A stretch of DNA of 64,000 nt from an uncultured Oscillospiraceae bacterium (GCA_948616425.1 CAPGBJ010000041.1:62001-126000); one strand, 5' to 3'; shown: positions 18,639 through 27,570, counted from the stretch's first letter. Numbers and translations: made by a program. Notes: generated from the letters alone by a model not told the origin.

Positions 18639-20903
18639 ATGGCTGTTATTGGTACGTTCGGTTCCTTTACCGCTGCGCGGTTGGGAATCTATGTCTCCCA
18701 GGCCTCTCTTAATGTGACGGGCAACAATATTGCTAACATCAATACCCAGGGCTACACCCGTCAGCGGGCGGACCTGGTGTCCCTCCACTCCGCGGGCAGC
18801 TCCCGAATTGCGAGCAGCTTTAACCTGGACATCGGCTACGGCGTTCTGGTGGACCAGGTGTCCCAGCTTCGGGACCCCTACCTGGATATCCTCTACCGGG
18901 ATGAGCAGGCTAGCGTAGGCTACTATGAGGCCCGGGTAAAGGGGCTGTGGCAGCTGTCCAACGTCTTGGACGAGGTGGGCAAGGGCAACGGAGAGTTTGG
19001 CATCATCGAGGCCCAGTTTAACGACCTGCTGAGCCAGCTGCAAAGCTATAACAACCGGGTCAATGACGATGTGTATGACACCACCGTCCGCGGTTCCGCC
19101 GAGAGTCTGGTAAAGCTGTTCAACACTTACGCCAAGACCCTGACCCGGGTGAAAGACAACCAGCTGTCCGACCTGCAGAACGACGTGAAGTCGGTGAACA
19201 CCATCCTGAACCAGATCCGGGACCTGAATGTCCAAATCCGCCAGGCGGGTATCCACCATGAAAAGGCGCTGGAACTGCGGGACACCCGCAATGTGCTCAT
19301 CGACAAGCTGTCCGCCTACGCCAAGATTGAGGTTCAGTACAGCATGGAAAAACTGGATGAGTTTTCCGAGGTGGAGAAGTTATCCATCACCCTGGCCGAC
19401 TCGGGCAATCCCCCCATCTACCTGATTAACGGCATCTACGGCACCCAGCTGTCCATGCCGGAGACAGCGGCGGCCCGCAATCCGAACTATGACCCGGAGA
19501 ACCCCAAAGGGATGCAGTATATCAGCCGGGAGAGCAACACCAAGTCCACCCCGCCAAAGATTGTGCTGACCGATAACGAGCGCGAGGCGATGCAGGACGC
19601 AAACGGCAAGCTGATGCTGAATGATTTGGCGACCAGAGAGGCGATTGAAGGGGCGGGCAATGTTGACCCGGACAGCGTCTATGATGCCACCTTTGAGGGC
19701 GGCATGAAGTATCTGGATGCCAACGGAGACCCCACCGACGATCCGGATCAGGCCGCCATAGTGGACAACGCCAAGGCGGGTTCTGACGCCAACCGGCTGT
19801 GGATGCAGCTGGCCCCCCTGGTAGACGAGCGGGGCAGATATATCAAGGACGAGTACGGAAAGGACATCACCGATACGGTGGACCTGGGGGACAACACGCT
19901 CTTCGGGTCCCTCCAGGCCAAACGGGAGCTGCTCACTGAGGAGGGCGAGTTTGCCAGCGAGGACGACATTAAGTTCGACCCTGACGCCAACATCAAGCGG
20001 GGAATCCCTTACTACCAGCGGGCGCTGGACGCCCTGGCCCGAAAGTTCGCCGACAGCTTCAATGTGGCGAACACAGGGACAGACGACGCCGGAAACCCCA
20101 ACTATGAAAAGGTATTTTTGGGCTACGAGAAAAAGGTCAACGAAAACGGGGTGGAAGTGTACGACCTGGACCCTGCCACCTGTACCTTGGCGAAGCGGCC
20201 CGTTGACCCTGCCAGCGATGAGGGAAAAGTGGTGGCGGCTCTGGTGGCGTCGGGCCTGTCCCAGTCGGCGGCAGAGGAGTACCTGATGCGCACCGACCTG
20301 AGAGATCTCCCCCCTGAGCTCCAGTCCGCGGTGCAAAAGGTGCAGGAACCCCACCTGACTACGCAGGGCTGCGGAACCGAGAAATATGGCGGCGGCGTCC
20401 TGTTCAGCAACAGTGGCGACAGCAACGACCATGAGAATATCACCGCCGCCAACATCTCTATCGCCAAGGACTGGGCGGTGGGTTCCACACGTATTCTGAG
20501 CAGCAAAAACTACAACCCCTTTGAGAATACCACCGCCGACGACAACATTTACCACCTGATTGGCCTGATGAGCGAGCAGATGGAGTATAAGGCTGACGAT
20601 ATCAGCGACATTGTTCCCGACGCGGACAAGGGGGACACGACCTATTTCAAGGGCTCTTTCCAGCAGCGCCTGGCTGATATCAACAACATTCTGGCCACCG
20701 ACCAGCAGACCACTACCATCCAGTACAACAGCTTTGAGGGCACCTCCCTGAGTTTGGACAACCAGCGCCAGAGCGTCTCCGGCGTGGACCTGAACGAGGA
20801 GGCCACCAATATGATGGTATTCCAAAAGTCCTATGCCGCCGCCTGCCAGCTGATGACCACCCTGGATTCTATGCTGGATAAGCTGATTAACGGCACAATC
20901 TGA
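18639..20903 (+). CDS. flgK: flagellar hook-filament junction protein FlgK (HAP1)
   Basis: 754 aa, longer than the usual 500-650. The N-terminal D0 helix carries the rod/hook signature ASLNVTGNNIANINTQGYTRQ; the C-terminal D0 helix has GVDLNEEATNMMVFQKSYAAACQLMTTLDSMLDKLI. The extra length is a central acidic insert (about residues 270-610), rich in Asp, Asn and Gly, that would project outward from the junction. GGAG lies upstream of ATG 18639. Exported through the flagellar type III system with FlgN as chaperone. Confidence 0.95.
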   Translation: MAVIGTFGSFTAARLGIYVSQASLNVTGNNIANINTQGYTRQRADLVSLHSAGSSRIASSFNLDIGYGVLVDQVSQLRDPYLDILYRDEQASVGYYEARVKGLWQLSNVLDEVGKGNGEFGIIEAQFNDLLSQLQSYNNRVNDDVYDTTVRGSAESLVKLFNTYAKTLTRVKDNQLSDLQNDVKSVNTILNQIRDLNVQIRQAGIHHEKALELRDTRNVLIDKLSAYAKIEVQYSMEKLDEFSEVEKLSITLADSGNPPIYLINGIYGTQLSMPETAAARNPNYDPENPKGMQYISRESNTKSTPPKIVLTDNEREAMQDANGKLMLNDLATREAIEGAGNVDPDSVYDATFEGGMKYLDANGDPTDDPDQAAIVDNAKAGSDANRLWMQLAPLVDERGRYIKDEYGKDITDTVDLGDNTLFGSLQAKRELLTEEGEFASEDDIKFDPDANIKRGIPYYQRALDALARKFADSFNVANTGTDDAGNPNYEKVFLGYEKKVNENGVEVYDLDPATCTLAKRPVDPASDEGKVVAALVASGLSQSAAEEYLMRTDLRDLPPELQSAVQKVQEPHLTTQGCGTEKYGGGVLFSNSGDSNDHENITAANISIAKDWAVGSTRILSSKNYNPFENTTADDNIYHLIGLMSEQMEYKADDISDIVPDADKGDTTYFKGSFQQRLADINNILATDQQTTTIQYNSFEGTSLSLDNQRQSVSGVDLNEEATNMMVFQKSYAAACQLMTTLDSMLDKLINGTI

Positions 20904-20921
20904 TAAGGAGGGAAGCTGAAC

Positions 20922-22361
20922 ATGGGCTTTCGTATTACGACCAACATGATGATGAGTACCTACCGGTACAATCTGATGAACAACACCAATCGAGTATCCG
21001 ACTCTCGAGACAAAGTGTTAACCCAACGAAACTTTAACAGCTACGCCGAGGACCCGGCCGCGGCCACCCAGGCTTTCCGTCTGCGCCGGGACTGGTACCA
21101 GACCAAGAGTCAGGTCAGCAACACCGCAGATGTTTACAGCAAGTTCAATACGGCCCACGAGAATGTGCAGGGAATGTTGGACGATCTGATCAACCCGATG
21201 GAGAAGGTTTCTATCATCCGGGGCACCAACGGCACCTCCGGCGAGAGCCGCCAGGCTCTGGCCCAGGTGCTGCGGCAGACTGCTGAGTCCATGATCCAGG
21301 GATTTAACCAGCAGCTGGGTGACCACTTCATCTTTGCCGGGAACGACGGTTTGAACGCCCCCTTTGAGTGGAAAGGGGAGAACCTGTACTTCCGGGGAAT
21401 CAATGTCAACGCGGGCGGGGTGCCAAAGCCCAGTGCAGCGGAGCCGACTTGGCTGGCGGACGTGAAGAGCGGCGCTGAAGCTGGCGGCACCTGGTCAGAT
21501 GACGCCCAGGCGTGGTATGATTATTACACGCGCGCCACGGATGAAAAGCCTGCCACAGCTGAGCCAACCTGGCTGAATGACTATGCAAATCTAGATGGTG
21601 TCATTTCTAAGGAGGAACAGGGCTGGATTGACTACTACCAGCGCAAGACTGACCAGAAGCCTGCCGCAGCGGAGCCCGCCTGGGCCACGTCCGGCACGCC
21701 TCCCACGGACAAGTATGGTGTGCCCACTGACATGCCTATGGTGGGGGCGGACGAGGTGGAAGCCGGGTGGATCGCCTACTACAAGGACCAGGGAGACCTG
21801 GCCAAGTTAAAAGAGATGTCCGAGGAAGAGATGTATATCGACCTGGGCATGGGCGCGGAGGAGAAGGGGGCCAACAACCCCGTCCGGGGCACTTACTTCA
21901 ACAGCGCCCTGTCCGGCTTGAACTATACCAACTACGGTGTAGACGAGGACGGCGACCCCAAGAATTTTGCCATTCTTATGAGAGAGATGGCCGACGTCTT
22001 CGATACTTGGGATGAAGACACCCAGAGCTTTAACCCAGATATTGCCAAAAACTCCGCTGCCGGCCTGTCTAAAGATGAGTTGGAAAAAAAGGCGTACCGC
22101 CTGATGGACAAACTGAAGGCCGCTCAGGAGACCCTGACCTCGGACCATGTAGAGCTGAATGCCCGGTCCTCCTTCCTCAAGACCAACCAGGAGCGGCTGG
22201 AGCTTCAGGCATCCCAGCTGAACATGCAGATCATGGACGTTGAGCAAGTGGACCTGGCTGACGCCATTACTGGCTTCTCTTGGGATATGTACTGCTATAA
22301 TGCCGCGTTGAAGATCGGCAATCAGCTGCTCAGCCAATCGCTGATCGACTATATGAACTGA
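20922..22361 (+). CDS. flgL: flagellar hook-filament junction protein FlgL (HAP3), with repeated insert
   Basis: 479 aa against about 300 in most relatives. The ends are typical flagellin-like helices: FRITTNMMMSTYRYNLMNNTNRV at the start, and SFLKTNQERLELQASQLNMQI...DLADAIT towards the end. The middle (residues 168-291) holds three divergent repeats, each opening KPxxAEPxW and closing W(I/Y)xYYxxxxD. GGAGGGAAG precedes ATG 20922. It joins FlgK to the filament. The repeats probably add a surface domain. Confidence 0.92.
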   Translation: MGFRITTNMMMSTYRYNLMNNTNRVSDSRDKVLTQRNFNSYAEDPAAATQAFRLRRDWYQTKSQVSNTADVYSKFNTAHENVQGMLDDLINPMEKVSIIRGTNGTSGESRQALAQVLRQTAESMIQGFNQQLGDHFIFAGNDGLNAPFEWKGENLYFRGINVNAGGVPKPSAAEPTWLADVKSGAEAGGTWSDDAQAWYDYYTRATDEKPATAEPTWLNDYANLDGVISKEEQGWIDYYQRKTDQKPAAAEPAWATSGTPPTDKYGVPTDMPMVGADEVEAGWIAYYKDQGDLAKLKEMSEEEMYIDLGMGAEEKGANNPVRGTYFNSALSGLNYTNYGVDEDGDPKNFAILMREMADVFDTWDEDTQSFNPDIAKNSAAGLSKDELEKKAYRLMDKLKAAQETLTSDHVELNARSSFLKTNQERLELQASQLNMQIMDVEQVDLADAITGFSWDMYCYNAALKIGNQLLSQSLIDYMN

Positions 22362-22409
22362 CCGGGGTAAAACTGCCGCTTGGCATATCAGCTCCGCGGA
22401 GGAAATAAA

Positions 22410-22452
22410 GGGCGGTCCTGCGGGGCCGCCCCCCGGCGTGGGGGCTGTTTTT
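22410..22452 (+). terminator. terminator of the flgMNKL operon
   Basis: GCCCCC (22428-22433) pairs with GGGGGC (22440-22445), followed by TGTTTTTA. An overlapping GGGCGG/CCGCCC hairpin begins at 22410. Intrinsic terminator about 50 nt after the flgL stop. Confidence 0.75.
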
Positions 22453-22536
22453 ACATTTGCCATGCTGCATTGTGTGTATTCAAGAAGCTGTGTTCAGGGC
22501 GGTGAGGCGCCGTCTGGATGGACCTTCCCGTCAGTG

Positions 22537-22565
22537 TGAACACAGGTTTTTCAAACCTGTGTTCA
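22537..22565 (+). promoter_or_regulatory. 13-bp perfect hairpin upstream of the DUF6470 gene
   Basis: TGAACACAGGTTT (22537-22549) and AAACCTGTGTTCA (22553-22565) are perfect complements with a TTC loop. No T run follows, so it is not a normal terminator. As DNA it is a 29-bp palindrome of the size of a dimeric repressor site. The rest of 22453-22739 holds no gene and no promoter I would trust. Confidence 0.45.
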
Positions 22566-22739
22566 TATGTGTTGGAGGCCATGCGGACAATTGTGCCGAC
22601 TTCTCTTGCAGGCCGTCTGGGGTGTTGCAGAGGATCTCCTTTGACTGCCGGAAAAGTCCCATCCGTCCCGACGATGAATGCAGGTTCTAAAGGTAAGGAT
22701 GCCTTGTTGAAAAGAGTAGAAGGGAGTGCACATCACACA

Positions 22740-23348
22740 ATGAAACCGTTGATTGAGATCACAACTGTCCCCATTCAGATCGAGATGAAGACCACCAACG
22801 CCAAGTTGGAATATGCCCGGGGCACTGCCGAGATGGAGATTACCCGGGAAAAGAATGGTCTGCAGATTAAGAGCCGCCCCATCAAGGTCAATATCGACAC
22901 CTTTGAGGCCCGAAATTCTCTCTCGCCCACCCTGGCCCGTTATCTGGAGCAGAACGCCCAGAAGGGGCACCAGGCGGCCTATGAGGCCACCGCAACCTAT
23001 GCCCGCCAGGGCCAGCTGCTGCTGGAGACCCGGGTAGGAGAGGAGCTGGTCACCCAGTTTGCCGAAGAGGCCATGATGAAGGACGTCAAGACCAATGTGG
23101 GGATAGACTTTATCCCCAAGGCGGGACCGGAGATCACCTGGGACCCTGGCGAGATGAATATCCGCTATGAGATGGATAAGCTGAACATCGACTGGCGGAT
23201 GAACGAGGGGAGCTTTGAGTTTACGCCCGGCGACATTGAGTTTACCGTCACCCAGCGGCCCGATGTGGTAATTAAATATTTGGGTGGCCCCATCTATGTG
23301 CCGCCCTCCTCTGATCCCAATTACGAACCGGTGGATATAAAGGTATAA
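22740..23348 (+). CDS. DUF6470 (YviE-like) flagellar-cluster protein
   Basis: 202 aa. It begins MKPLIEITTVPIQIEMKTTNAKLEY, the typical DUF6470 opening, and has the internal PTLARYLEQNAQKGHQAAYEATA helix. Relatives such as B. subtilis YviE lie between flgL and fliW, exactly as here, so a late flagellar or FliW/CsrA-linked role is likely but unproved. The ATG at 22740 has AGAAGGGAG about 12 nt upstream; the frame is open further left but through the hairpin region. Confidence 0.8.
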   Translation: MKPLIEITTVPIQIEMKTTNAKLEYARGTAEMEITREKNGLQIKSRPIKVNIDTFEARNSLSPTLARYLEQNAQKGHQAAYEATATYARQGQLLLETRVGEELVTQFAEEAMMKDVKTNVGIDFIPKAGPEITWDPGEMNIRYEMDKLNIDWRMNEGSFEFTPGDIEFTVTQRPDVVIKYLGGPIYVPPSSDPNYEPVDIKV

Positions 23349-23354
23349 GGTGTG

Positions 23355-23385
23355 GATTCTCCTCCCCGGCAGGGGGAGGAGAATC
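23355..23385 (+). promoter_or_regulatory. stem-loop between the DUF6470 gene and fliW
   Basis: GATTCTCCTCCCC (23355-23367) pairs perfectly with GGGGAGGAGAATC (23373-23385). No T run. The fliW ribosome binding site (AGGAGG, about 23394) resembles the right arm, so the CTCCTCC of the left arm could pair with either. It may tune fliW translation or protect a processed mRNA end. Confidence 0.5.
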
Positions 23386-23403
23386 TGCTAAACAGGAGGA
23401 ACT

Positions 23404-23859
23404 ATGCGTTTAAAGACCAAATATTTTGGTGAGATTGAGTGTCAGGAGACAGATGCGCTCCGCTTCCCCGAGGGACTGTTTGGCTTTGAGGAGGAAAAGG
23501 AATTCTTTCTGCTGCCCTTTGAGGGGGGCGAGGGCTCTCTGCTGTGCTTCCAGAGCGCAATGACCCCGGGCCTGGCTTTTGTGGCAATGAATCCCTTCTC
23601 CCTAAAGCCGGACTATACTCCGGTGCTCACAGCCGGAGAACTGAAGACCATGGGGGTGGAGCGCAGTGAGGACCTGTGCTTCTACACGCTGTGTGTGGTG
23701 CGCAGTCCGGTGGCGGACAGTACGGTGAATCTCCGCTGCCCCGTGGTGGTAAACGATCATACCAGACAGGCTATGCAGGTTATCCTGGAGGATGGGAGCT
23801 ACCATATGCACCACCTTCTGTCAGAGTTTGGACGGAAGGAGGGGGACGGCCCATGCTGA
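23404..23859 (+). CDS. fliW: flagellar assembly factor FliW
   Basis: 151 aa. FliW binds flagellin in the cytosol and, when free, sequesters CsrA, which lifts the block on flagellin translation. Family marks: [30 protein letters not shown] at the N-terminus, then [10 protein letters not shown] and the NLRCPVVVN strand. ACAGGAGGAAC lies just before the ATG. Its last seven bases overlap csrA, the usual fliW-csrA pairing. Confidence 0.95.
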   Translation: MRLKTKYFGEIECQETDALRFPEGLFGFEEEKEFFLLPFEGGEGSLLCFQSAMTPGLAFVAMNPFSLKPDYTPVLTAGELKTMGVERSEDLCFYTLCVVRSPVADSTVNLRCPVVVNDHTRQAMQVILEDGSYHMHHLLSEFGRKEGDGPC

Positions 23860-24089
23860 TTTTACAGCGCAAGGAGGGGGAGTCCCTGCTGGTTGGGGAG
23901 GAAATAGAGATCACCGTTTTAGCTGTGGAGGCGGGGCGAGTCCGGCTGGCCATTCAGGCGCCGCGGAATGTCACCATTCTGCGCAGCGAACTGCGGGTGG
24001 CCGCCCAGGCCAATCGAGAGGCGGCAGACGAGGAGGTCTCTCCATTGGAACTGCTGGGTGTGCTGAAAGAGCGGGAAAAAAAGGAATAG
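23853..24089 (+). CDS. csrA: carbon storage regulator CsrA
   Basis: 78-aa RNA-binding protein that blocks translation by covering GGA motifs near start sites, in flagellated Gram-positives mainly the flagellin mRNA. Sequence: [23 protein letters not shown], then [19 protein letters not shown], with the RNA-contacting Arg residues in place. The C-terminal extension with [15 protein letters not shown] is the part that meets FliW. ATG 23853 follows GGAGGGGG and lies inside fliW. Confidence 0.96.
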   Translation: MLILQRKEGESLLVGEEIEITVLAVEAGRVRLAIQAPRNVTILRSELRVAAQANREAADEEVSPLELLGVLKEREKKE

Positions 24090-24096
24090 AGACTGC

Positions 24097-24132
24097 AAAA
24101 AGGCCGTATGTTGGAAAGCAGACGGCCTTTTC
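24097..24132 (+). terminator. terminator after csrA
   Basis: AAAAGGCCGT (24098-24107) pairs with ACGGCCTTTT (24122-24131); the T run is part of the stem. Good intrinsic terminator 8 nt after the csrA stop. It separates the flgM-csrA block from the flgB operon. Confidence 0.8.
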
Positions 24133-24350
24133 TGTGAGCTATGGGTGTGATTACATATTTTATTTGGTAAAAAGTGAAAAAAGATGGGTTGTATAGAGGG
24201 GGGATTTACTGAAATTACCATTGCATTCAGCAGCAATATGCTGTATTCTATAAACTACTTTCAGTGGGCACCCCTCTCCGAACAAGGAGCGGGGCGCTTT
24301 CGCCGACCGCAATTATCACAAAATTCAAGAGAATATATTTAAGCAATGTC
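24133..24350 (+). other. non-coding spacer before the flgB promoters
   Basis: AT-rich stretch without a gene. The only structure I see is an imperfect hairpin at about 24268-24297 (CTCC/GGAG and CCCC/GGGG blocks with two mismatches). Confidence 0.4.
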
Positions 24351-24379
24351 TTGCAATGAGCGGAAAAATAAGCTATAAT
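24351..24379 (+). promoter_or_regulatory. promoter 1 of the flgB operon
   Basis: -35 TTGCAA (24351-24356), 17 bp, -10 TATAAT (24374-24379). Sigma-A type. Start about 140 nt before flgB; the leader contains a CGGCTGT/ACAGCCG stem (24414-24420/24442-24448). Confidence 0.65.
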
Positions 24380-24451
24380 TCATAATACCCTAAATAGCTG
24401 TGCGGAGCAGAAACGGCTGTTAAAGTGCCGTGAAAAGTCTGACAGCCGCCC

Positions 24452-24480
24452 TTGCGTTTTTAAAGAAATCGTGGTATGAT
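24452..24480 (+). promoter_or_regulatory. promoter 2 of the flgB operon
   Basis: -35 TTGCGT (24452-24457), 17 bp, -10 TATGAT (24475-24480). It sits directly before flgB and just after the leader stem of promoter 1, so the operon may have two inputs. Confidence 0.55.
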
Positions 24481-24522
24481 GGGTACTGCTAGACTTGCCC
24501 CATTCTGAGAGGAGGCACCGCC

Positions 24523-24915
24523 GTGTCTATGCTGTTTACAAACTCCCTGCTCATGCTGGAGCGGGCGATGAATTTTCAGTGGACCAAGCAGAGTGTTATT
24601 AACGACAATATTGTCAATGCAGAGACGCCCAATTACAAGGCGAAATATGTCACCTTTGAGGAGGCGCTGGACTCCAGCATCCGTTCTGCACGGCTCAATC
24701 CGGGCCAGCGGGTGGCTGCAATGCGCTCCGCCATCGACCGCGCCCAGCCGCGGATCCATGTGGCCGAGTACGAGAGTATGCGTATGGATGACAACGGCGT
24801 CAATATAACAGAGCAGGAGACAGAAGCGGTCCGCAACGCATTTCAGATGCAGTACACCATAGATTCGATTAATAGTAATCTGTCTTTGATGCGCACCCTG
24901 ATTCGGGGGCAGTAA
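24523..24915 (+). CDS. flgB: flagellar basal-body rod protein FlgB
   Basis: 130 aa, proximal rod subunit exported by the flagellar type III system. The rod-protein signature reads QSVINDNIVNAETPNYKAKYVTFE in place of the common NN.AN..TP.YK. The C-terminal helix AFQMQYTIDSINSNLSLMRTLIRG is typical. Starts with GTG at 24523, 7 nt after GGAGG (an ATG at 24529 would be 13 nt away). First gene of the long fla/che transcript. Confidence 0.93.
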   Translation: MSMLFTNSLLMLERAMNFQWTKQSVINDNIVNAETPNYKAKYVTFEEALDSSIRSARLNPGQRVAAMRSAIDRAQPRIHVAEYESMRMDDNGVNITEQETEAVRNAFQMQYTIDSINSNLSLMRTLIRGQ

Positions 24916-24991
24916 ACTGTCCCGGCTAAGGTTTTATTTAGGCGCTCCAAAGTGAGACCGCCTAAGCATAGTAATAGTGGAGGGGAAATTT

Positions 24992-25456
24992 ATGGCCTTC
25001 GTCAGTTCCATCGATGTGATCGGGTCTGGCTTCACAGCCCAGCAGCAGCGGTTGGATGTGATTTCTGAGAACATCGTCAATCTGAATACGACCCGCACTG
25101 AAAATGGGGAAGGTCCTTACCGCCGGAAGGTAGTGGTGTTCCAGGCGGACAATGGAACCGGCCGGTTCCGGGATGTGCTGGCCCGCACCCGCCACGGACG
25201 GGGGGGGCGTTTCGCCACCGAGACCGTAGCAGGCGTCAGAGTGGTTGAAGTGGGGGAGGACCCCTCTGATTTCAAGTTGAAGTATGACCCGGATGACCCT
25301 GACGCCAATGAGGATGGGTACGTTGAGCTGCCCAACGTGGATCTGGTGAAAGAAATCACAGATGGCATGGCGGCAAGCCAGGCGTTTTCCGCCAATGTCA
25401 CCGCGTTTAATCTTCTGAAGACACTGATTTCCAAAGGACTGGAGATCGGTAAGTAA
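24992..25456 (+). CDS. flgC: flagellar basal-body rod protein FlgC
   Basis: 154 aa. Rod subunit with the N-terminal helix SIDVIGSGFTAQQQRLDVISENIVNLNTTRT and the FlgC tail YVELPNVDLVKEITDGMAASQAFSANVTAFNLLKTLI. ATG 24992 has GGAGGGG 8 nt upstream. 76 bp after flgB. The 132 bp to fliE contain only a short GGGCT/AGCCC hairpin (25556-25570). Confidence 0.95.
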   Translation: MAFVSSIDVIGSGFTAQQQRLDVISENIVNLNTTRTENGEGPYRRKVVVFQADNGTGRFRDVLARTRHGRGGRFATETVAGVRVVEVGEDPSDFKLKYDPDDPDANEDGYVELPNVDLVKEITDGMAASQAFSANVTAFNLLKTLISKGLEIGK

Positions 25457-25588
25457 ATGAGTCTAGGTCAGGTTGAATTTTCGTCCGTCGGGCAGGACGC
25501 CCAGAGATGAAAAATTGGTCTGGCCTGGATTTGCGTTTTGGGATAGTGAAAAAGCGGGCTCTTTTAGCCCTTTCAGGAGGAGTTTAAT

Positions 25589-25894
25589 ATGGAGTTTTCC
25601 CCGATTCGTCCCATTGAACCCCTGTGGGATACAACACAGACACAGCCGACAGAGGCGGCCTCTGCCCCTGCGACCTCTGTCTTTGCCAATGTGTTTCGGC
25701 AGGCCATTGAAAATGTGCGCCAGACCAATGCGGAGCAAGTCTATTTGGAGTACCAGCTGTCCACCGGTCAGCTGGATAATCCGGCCCTGGTGACCACCGC
25801 CACCAGTAAAGCCACCACTGCCGCTCTGCTGCTGATGGAGATGCGCAACAAGGCGATAGACACTTATAATGAGCTAATGCGTATCTCTTTATAA
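25589..25894 (+). CDS. fliE: flagellar hook-basal body protein FliE
   Basis: 101 aa. FliE joins the MS ring to the rod. The conserved part is the C-terminal helix pair (VFANVFRQAIENVRQTNAEQ ... LVTTATSKATTAALLLMEMRNKAIDTYNELMRI). TCAGGAGGAG lies before the ATG. Followed closely by fliF, the usual partner. Confidence 0.92.
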   Translation: MEFSPIRPIEPLWDTTQTQPTEAASAPATSVFANVFRQAIENVRQTNAEQVYLEYQLSTGQLDNPALVTTATSKATTAALLLMEMRNKAIDTYNELMRISL

Positions 25895-25938
25895 GTACAG
25901 CACATGTTATTTGAGATGACTGGCCGGAGGGATCCAAG

Positions 25939-27570
25939 TTGCAGACAAAACTGAAGGGCTTTTGGGAAAAAGTCAAAAGCTTTTTTGCAAAACTGAACAA
26001 GAAGACCCGCATCCTGCTGGGGATTTGCGCCGGAGTCATCCTGGTGATGATAATCGCGGCGGTGCTGTTGCTGAACCGGAAGGAGTATGTTGTGCTTCGC
26101 ACCGGCCTTACTGCCAGTGAGACCAGCACCATTGTCCAGTTCCTCAGTGACAACGGGGTGACGGACTATCAAATACAGGGCGACTCCGTTCTGGTGCCAA
26201 AGGGGCGGGAAATCCAACTCCAAAGTCAGTTGGCCCTGTCCAACTACTCCACCACAGGCTTTTTGTATTCCTATTACACAGAGCACTCAGGTGGGATTAC
26301 GACCAGCGACGAGCAGCGAAGAGCGTTTCTGATCTCCACTCAGGAGCGCCTAGAGGCCATTATCCGCACCTTTGAGGGGGTCCGAGAGGCATCTGTAACC
26401 ATTGCTCCAGGGACAGACCGGGTCTATGTGCTGGACCCCAAGTCTACGCCGGCCACCGCCTCGGTAGTGGTCACGCCGGACGGGAACCGACAGCTGAGCA
26501 ATGGAGTGGTCAACGCCATTCGGAATACCGTGGCCCGAAGCGTCCAGGGGCTGGAAATTTCGAATATCAGTATTGAGGACACCCTGGGCAATACATATTC
26601 CAGCGGCAATGCGACGGACAGCATCGGGGAAGCCAGCGCCATGAAGCTGATGTACGAGGAGCAGGTCAGCAATCAGGTCCGCACCCAGGTGCTTCAGGCT
26701 TTGGAGGATATTTACGGCCCTGATAATGTGCGGGTGGCTGTCAACAGTACCATTGATATCAACCGCAAGGTGATTAACAGCACCCAGTATCAGCAGCCTG
26801 AGGGCTCGGTAGAGGGGGGCGGCCTGATCGGAAAGGACCAGTGGTACTGGGAGTTGATCCGCGACGGCACGACACCGGTAGGCGGGACAGTGGGTACCCC
26901 CACTAACTCCGATATCCCCTATTATCCTAACCTGGACACAAACCTGACCGGCGATGAAAATTATGCCGGCGCCCAGGGAGACCGGGAACACAAGATTGAC
27001 ACCACCACCCAGCAGGAAGAGGTGCTGGCCTTTACCATCACTGACGTGAGGGTGGCGGTCACCATCAATCAGAACTGTACAAACGCCAATTCCCTGGGGA
27101 CAGATGCGCTCAAGTCCCATGTGGCCACCGCCTCGGGAATCGGTACTGAGACCCCGGAGGAACATGTATCCGTCATCATTGCGCCCTTTGACCGGCCCAC
27201 TCCCACCCCGAGCGGCAATGGTTTCTTCCTGCCGACAGACAGTTGGGTGCTCTATGCCGCAATCGGCGGACTGGTTCTGTTCCTGATTCTGCTGATTCTC
27301 ATTCTGCTTCTCCGGAGTAGAAGCAAGAAGAAGAAACTGGCCCAGCAGCAGGCCCTGGAGGAGGAACTGCGGCTGGCAGAGGCCGAAGAACTCGCAAAGT
27401 CCGCGGCGCTGGCACCACCTCCCACCGATGGCGCCGATATTATGGAGATCAATACCGAGAAGAGTATGGAACTGCGTAAAACAGTGCGGCAGTTCGCTCA
27501 GAATAACCCAGAGATTGCCGCTCAGATGGTGAAAGCCTGGCTGCGGGGAGGGGAGGATGACAATGGCTGA
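25939..27570 (+). CDS. fliF: flagellar MS-ring protein FliF
   Basis: 543 aa. FliF forms the membrane ring on which rod and switch are built. TTG start at 25939 behind CGGAGGG. First membrane helix near residues 24-44 (RILLGICAGVILVMIIAAVLLL), YscJ-type ring-building domains (RRAFLISTQERLEAIIRTFEGVREASVTIAP), an acidic/variable middle, a second membrane helix (WVLYAAIGGLVLFLILLILILLL) and the cytosolic C-terminal FliG-binding tail (ELRKTVRQFAQNNPEIAAQMVKAWLRG). It overlaps the start of fliG. Confidence 0.96.
   Translation: MQTKLKGFWEKVKSFFAKLNKKTRILLGICAGVILVMIIAAVLLLNRKEYVVLRTGLTASETSTIVQFLSDNGVTDYQIQGDSVLVPKGREIQLQSQLALSNYSTTGFLYSYYTEHSGGITTSDEQRRAFLISTQERLEAIIRTFEGVREASVTIAPGTDRVYVLDPKSTPATASVVVTPDGNRQLSNGVVNAIRNTVARSVQGLEISNISIEDTLGNTYSSGNATDSIGEASAMKLMYEEQVSNQVRTQVLQALEDIYGPDNVRVAVNSTIDINRKVINSTQYQQPEGSVEGGGLIGKDQWYWELIRDGTTPVGGTVGTPTNSDIPYYPNLDTNLTGDENYAGAQGDREHKIDTTTQQEEVLAFTITDVRVAVTINQNCTNANSLGTDALKSHVATASGIGTETPEEHVSVIIAPFDRPTPTPSGNGFFLPTDSWVLYAAIGGLVLFLILLILILLLRSRSKKKKLAQQQALEEELRLAEAEELAKSAALAPPPTDGADIMEINTEKSMELRKTVRQFAQNNPEIAAQMVKAWLRGGEDDNG

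Noticed and set aside
24097..24522. Riboswitch between csrA and flgB
   Set aside because: Only one short stem (CGGCTGT/ACAGCCG) and an imperfect hairpin are present; no known aptamer core recognised.
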